Assembly (NCBI GenBank): GCA_013824685.1
Contig: PNOG01000010.1
Span: forward strand, 1 to 64,000
Source: Coprothermobacter sp.
Lineage (GTDB): Bacteria; Caldisericota; Caldisericia; Cryosericales; Cryosericaceae
DNA length: 64,000 nt
Direction: 5' to 3'
A program made the position numbers and the translations under genes. Position 1 is the stretch's first letter. Each line of letters opens with the position of its first letter. The notes under the pieces are model-generated. The model made no database searches and was not told the DNA's origin. It saw only the letters and a list, made by a program, of their open reading frames with translations. Shown here piece by piece: positions 60,311 to 64,000 of the stretch.

Positions 60311-62753
60311 CGATTCAACTCGGTTCACCCATATCGGGAAATCGACTCTGCGTTCCGAGGCGATTGAGAAGCTCACGGGTTCGGCGATGTATGTCAGCGA
60401 CGTGTTGTTGCCTGGAATGCTGTATGCACAGGTGAAGAGGAGTCCTCACGCACGAGCGAGAATCAAGCATATCGATATCTCCAAGGCTGCAGCCCTGACA
60501 GGAGTGCAGGCAGTACTCACGGGGGCAGAACTGAACTACCGACTCGGTCTGTACATCGTGGACAAAAACATTCTGGCGAAAGGCGAGGTGCGACACTACG
60601 GTGAGGCTGTCGCAGCTGTAGCGGCGGATACATTGGAGATCGCACGGAAAGCCGTGGACCTCATCGATGTCGAATACGAGGTCCTGGATCCGGTGCTCAG
60701 CCACATGGATGCGTTGAAGGAAGGAGCTCCGCTCGTTCATCCGGATCTGGGAACATACGATTGTGTCAAGGCAGTGTTTACTCCTGTGCCCGGAACCAAC
60801 ATAGCCAACCTTTCAAAAACGCGAAAGGGAGACGTGGAAAAGGGATTTGACGAATCCGCGTGGATCATCGAACGGGAATATGACAATCCCTCGGTCCAGC
60901 ATGTGCCCATGGAGACTCATGTGGCCATCGCCCAATGGGGGAAGAACGACAACGTCACCGTCTGGTCCAGCGCGCAGTCTCCTTTCACCGTGCGGAGCCT
61001 TTTCTGCTATGCCTTCAAGCTTCCCTTGAACAAGGTGCGTGTGCTGGTTCCCCATGTGGGAGGTGGGTTCGGCGGGAAGGCAGGAATCCACCTTGAGCCC
61101 CTGGTGGCGTGCCTCTCCAGGAAAGCCGGAGGACGGCCGGTCAAGCTGCAGGCAAGCCGGGAAGAGGAGTTCACCCTTCTGCCATGCCGGAGCGCGCTTA
61201 CCTATAGGATCAAGACAGGCGTTTCGGCTGAAGGCAAGATCCTGGCCCAACGGATGTGGATGTATTGGGATGCCGGTGCCTACGCAGATTATGCGGTCAA
61301 TGTGACCCGGGCATCGGGGTATTCAGCCGCAGGTCCATACGAAATCCCCAATGCATGGGTCGATGCGTACACGGTGTATACCAACAAACCCTACGGCACC
61401 GCGTATCGCGGATTCGGTCATGTTGAATTTCATTGGGGAGTGGAGCGTCATATGGATCTCGTTGCCCGGGCCATCGGTATGGATCCTCTGGAGTTCAGGC
61501 TGAAGAACGCTCTGCGCCCTGGATCCGTCAGCCTGACCGGCGAGAAGATCACGGACCATACCGGCGATGCACTCACGTGCATCAGTGAGGTCGCAAAGGC
61601 CATCAATTACGGAAAACTGACGGAGGAGGAGAAGGAGCGGGAACGCAGGACCGGCCGCAGGATAGGCAAGGGTGTCGCAGCGTTGCACAAGGCTCCAGCC
61701 ATGCCTCCATACACTGCGACTGCGGCGGTCATCAAGATGAACTCCGACGGAACCGTCATCGTCAACGTCGGATTGATGGAGATCGGACAGGGATCGACCA
61801 CGGCCATCGCTCAAGTCGTGGCCGAACGATTGGGCTTCCGGCTGGATCAAGTCAAGGTGACTGTGGAGAAGGACACGGACCGGGATCCCTACGACTGGCA
61901 GACAGTGGCATCCAAGGGTCTCTTCATGACCGGCAATGCCTGCATCCTGGCCTGCGAGGACCTCCTGAAGAAGGCATACGAGCTGGCTGCTCAGGTGTTG
62001 TGTGCCTGCCCGGAGGACTTGTCCCATGATGCCGACAGGATCTACGTCTCGCACGACTCTTCCGAGATGGTTACGTGGGCCAAACTCTCCGTAGGGTATT
62101 CCTACCCGGAGGGGAGGGGTATCGGCGGACCCTTGATCGGAGTGGGGCAGTATATCGCCCAGGGATTGTCCAACCTCGACAAGGAGACCGGACAGGGGAA
62201 TCCCGCCTTAAACTGGACCTACGGAGCACACGGCATCATTGTTGAGGTCGACGGTGTGACCGGGGAGTACAAGGTGCTGAAGGTTGCCTCCGCTTTTGAC
62301 GTGGGCAAGGCGATCAACCCCGGGATGGTCCGAGGCCAGGCCATAGGAGGAATGATCCAGGGATTGGGCACGGCTATGTGCGAAGGGTACATCTATGACA
62401 AACAGGGTCATCTCCTGAACACCTCTTTCACGGACAACAAGATCCCCACCGCAAAGGACTTGCCCGAGGAGATTGAAACCATTGTGGTCGAGACTCCTCA
62501 GTTGGACGGACCCTATGGCGCGAGAGGGATTGGGGAGCATTCCATGATTTCTGTGGCACCTGCGTTGGGAAACGCCATTCAGGCCGCTGTCGGAGCGGAT
62601 CTGACGCACATGCCCATGAGGTTCGAGGATGTATGGTGGGCCATGCGAAACAAGAAACCCATCGACAACTGGATAACCAAAAGGCCTGTGGGTTTCTGCC
62701 GGTCCGACCCGGCAGCACGTCGGCATGAACCAGATGCCACCATTGCGCCATGA
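60297..62753 (+). CDS. Second Mo-hydroxylase molybdopterin-binding subunit
   Basis: An 818-residue catalytic subunit of the xanthine dehydrogenase family. Motifs: VPMETHVAIAQW, PHVGGGFGGKAGIHLEPLVA (Mo-cofactor loop), PYGTAYRGFGHVEFHWGVER (arginine in the substrate pocket), MEIGQGSTTAIAQ, and GPYGARGIGEHSMISVAPAL with the catalytic Glu. ATG 60297 lies inside the Fe-S gene, 9 nt after AAAGGAGG. It is the last gene of the cluster. The partners in the cluster suggest a purine-type or other N-heterocyclic substrate. Confidence 0.93.
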   Translation: MQGTSDSTRFTHIGKSTLRSEAIEKLTGSAMYVSDVLLPGMLYAQVKRSPHARARIKHIDISKAAALTGVQAVLTGAELNYRLGLYIVDKNILAKGEVRHYGEAVAAVAADTLEIARKAVDLIDVEYEVLDPVLSHMDALKEGAPLVHPDLGTYDCVKAVFTPVPGTNIANLSKTRKGDVEKGFDESAWIIEREYDNPSVQHVPMETHVAIAQWGKNDNVTVWSSAQSPFTVRSLFCYAFKLPLNKVRVLVPHVGGGFGGKAGIHLEPLVACLSRKAGGRPVKLQASREEEFTLLPCRSALTYRIKTGVSAEGKILAQRMWMYWDAGAYADYAVNVTRASGYSAAGPYEIPNAWVDAYTVYTNKPYGTAYRGFGHVEFHWGVERHMDLVARAIGMDPLEFRLKNALRPGSVSLTGEKITDHTGDALTCISEVAKAINYGKLTEEEKERERRTGRRIGKGVAALHKAPAMPPYTATAAVIKMNSDGTVIVNVGLMEIGQGSTTAIAQVVAERLGFRLDQVKVTVEKDTDRDPYDWQTVASKGLFMTGNACILACEDLLKKAYELAAQVLCACPEDLSHDADRIYVSHDSSEMVTWAKLSVGYSYPEGRGIGGPLIGVGQYIAQGLSNLDKETGQGNPALNWTYGAHGIIVEVDGVTGEYKVLKVASAFDVGKAINPGMVRGQAIGGMIQGLGTAMCEGYIYDKQGHLLNTSFTDNKIPTAKDLPEEIETIVVETPQLDGPYGARGIGEHSMISVAPALGNAIQAAVGADLTHMPMRFEDVWWAMRNKKPIDNWITKRPVGFCRSDPAARRHEPDATIAP

Positions 62754-62781
62754 TGCCGAAAGGAGTAACGGGATTCGGTCG

Positions 62782-63132
62782 CTAAGGCAACGGGAGAAAA
62801 ATCGATCTCCTAGGCTTACCGTCGGGGGACCGGGACTTGTGTCCCTTGCCGGTGATATCCTCTACCAGAACGATATCCCCAGGTCCGAATGTCCTGGATT
62901 CTCCGTCAGATGCTTGGATTTCTACAAAGCCCGCCAGCAGGACGATGTACTGTCTTCGAGGAGCGACATGCCAATCGAAATCGTAGGCTGGACCGTTCTC
63001 ACGAAGAATCATTGACGTCACGGGAAGGGGTGTGGACATCCATCCCAAAGGACCGGATGGGGCAAGGCTCATCTCGATATCCTGATAATGGGACTCACCT
63101 GATTCATCAGCCCAGATGCGCGCGATATGCAT
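62782..63132 (-). CDS. Small cupin-domain protein
   Basis: A 116-residue single-domain cupin. The first motif region is DFDWHVAPRRQYIVLLAGFVEIQA and the second FGPGDIVLVEDITGKGHKSR. Only one or two of the usual metal histidines are seen, in WHVAPRR and GKGHKS. ATG 63132 follows AAAGGAAG; an earlier ATG at 63219 is less likely. It is convergent with the Mo-subunit gene. Function is unknown; it could be an accessory or isomerase of the catabolic cluster. Confidence 0.75.
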   Translation of the reverse strand: MHIARIWADESGESHYQDIEMSLAPSGPLGWMSTPLPVTSMILRENGPAYDFDWHVAPRRQYIVLLAGFVEIQASDGESRTFGPGDIVLVEDITGKGHKSRSPDGKPRRSIFLPLP

Positions 63133-63274
63133 ACACACTTCCTTTGCCGATAGGAGGTATCCGGCATTCTTCTTGAAACGGTGTGTCCATAGTATGTGGG
63201 ATTCACTGTGATATCGCAATGGTCCTGATGATCATTCCAGCAATGATGACGGCGACGGGTAGTGCTGTCCGTGT

Positions 63275-63560
63275 TCACCAGGTGGTGCAGTCGGTGACGG
63301 TCAGGGTCCAGCCGAAGTCTCCCACCGCCTGTCCTCCGTCATGTCCCACCAGGTCCACGGCCAAGACCCCGGGGATGCTCAGGGGAGGGTCCATGCAGGT
63401 CTGTATGGGGATCCTGCCACCCAAGGGAGTACTCCGGGTATGACAGATCCCATGGAGACGGTACCTCGTCCGCTCTCCAGCAAGGAGTCTCCCGATGGTG
63501 GGAGGGCTCATCTGCAGGAGCAGCTGCCATGTCTCGTCCTCGAGTGTGAGGTGCCTCGGT
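63275..63560 (-). pseudogene. Transposase fragment (DDE, same superfamily as at 42033)
   Basis: Minus-strand frame whose translation matches the middle of IS481/IS1202-like transposases: TWQLLLQMSPPTIGRLLAGE, GGRIPIQTCMDPP and PGVLAVDLVGHDGGQAVGDF, then GWTLTVTDCTTW and a stop. It contains the first catalytic Asp region but lacks the rest of the DDE core and the N-terminal domain. The open frame extends upstream to 63718 without similarity. It is an IS relic at the right flank of the catabolic cluster and not a copy of the element at 42 kb. Confidence 0.7.
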
Positions 63561-63894
63561 CTGAAGTCAGTCCCGAAGCCAGAAAGAGGGGTCATGGTGG
63601 TCGTGTGGTAGAGATAGGGGCTTGAACCGTTGTGGCGACATCGCAAAACGGCGTCCGGGTGCATCCAGACTGCTCGAAGACACAAGACTCGAACACCATG
63701 AGTCGGAAACGACCCCAAGCGCCGTGAAGCTCGTCGAGCCAGTCAGCGTACTTGAGTACCTGACAGCGAGGATCGGTCGCCTCACATCCGGAGCGCGATC
63801 TGCTGGATGAGATTGGAGTATTCGTGTTTGCACAAGTACATGCGCCCGCCGTTGTTTGCACAAACCGTCGTTGTTGCTAGACTTGTGGCATGAC

Positions 63895-63978
63895 GGTAAC
63901 ACCGTAACGGTAACACCGTAACGGTAACACCGTAACGGTAACACCGTAACGGTAACACCGTAACGGTAACATGGTAAC
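63895..63978 (+). repeat. 14-bp tandem repeat, five perfect copies plus one diverged
   Basis: GGTAACACCGTAAC is repeated five times without change (63895-63964), followed by a copy with two changes to 63978. The unit contains the partly symmetrical GTAACACCGTAAC. The window ends soon after, so what lies downstream cannot be seen. Confidence 0.9.
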
Positions 63979-64000
63979 GCCTACAGCGTAGTGGAGGAAT

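Noticed and set aside
63895-63978. The 14-bp array as a CRISPR
   Set aside because: Units are contiguous without spacers, far too short, and no cas gene is in the window.

Overview
The window comes from a bacterial chromosome of moderately high GC. Most genes sit in tightly packed operons with strong AAGGAGG-type ribosome binding sites, and the -10 boxes are often TATACT. There are molybdenum hydroxylases, three GH57 glucan enzymes, a full Leloir galactose set and a nucleoside ABC importer, but no respiratory chain, flagellar or ribosomal genes. This suggests a fermentative, probably anaerobic bacterium from a poorly sampled lineage. The phylum cannot be fixed from the sequence alone. No rRNA, tRNA or CRISPR array was found.

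Layout: 0.1-4.8 kb holds fdhD, divergent from a three-subunit molybdenum hydroxylase (FAD, 2Fe-2S, Mo), and ends in a strong hairpin shared with pepT. 4.8-8.3 kb holds pepT, a DUF1893 gene, a metal-permease/Fur pair behind a Fur-like operator, and a 59-residue mini-ORF that joins the two ends of an aldo/keto reductase. 8.5-12.1 kb is ddl, an alpha/beta hydrolase and a membrane-anchored MurF-like ligase. 12.3-21.5 kb is one long nucleoside uptake and salvage operon: dcd, LacI regulator, PfkB kinase, BMP lipoprotein, ABC ATPase, two permeases, ADP-ribosylglycohydrolase-like protein, nucleoside phosphorylase. 21.8-32.3 kb (minus strand) is an alpha-glucan operon with three GH57 enzymes, galT, glgA and a sugar nucleotidyltransferase with a degenerate mutase domain, preceded by a short leader ORF. 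32.4-39.1 kb is the galactoside system: galT, galK, GH36 and GH1 on the minus strand, with divergent galE. 39.2-48.8 kb holds a Na/Pi symporter, a DUF72 protein, a decayed insertion sequence, a C69 dipeptidase coupled to a PatB-type lyase, a PAP2-like membrane protein, a GPH sugar transporter and a frameshifted membrane protein.

From 48.8 to about 50.4 kb the DNA is largely decayed and carries a rhomboid remnant. From 51.5 to 62.8 kb comes the most unusual block: a fused FdrA-DUF1116 protein, a metal-dependent cyclase/amidohydrolase, an acyltransferase-like protein, a thiolase homologue without its usual nucleophile cysteine, a DUF35 partner, a DUF2877 protein and a second molybdenum hydroxylase. 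FdrA, DUF1116 and DUF2877 are the three components linked to oxamate carbamoyltransferase in allantoin catabolism. The block therefore looks like a dissimilatory pathway for a purine or other N-heterocycle that ends in carbamoyl phosphate, with an extra acyl-CoA branch not usual for that pathway. A cupin gene, a transposase fragment and a 14-bp tandem repeat follow. Two imperfect direct repeats (near 50.12 and 63.61 kb) and transposase remnants bracket this block, which suggests it was acquired.
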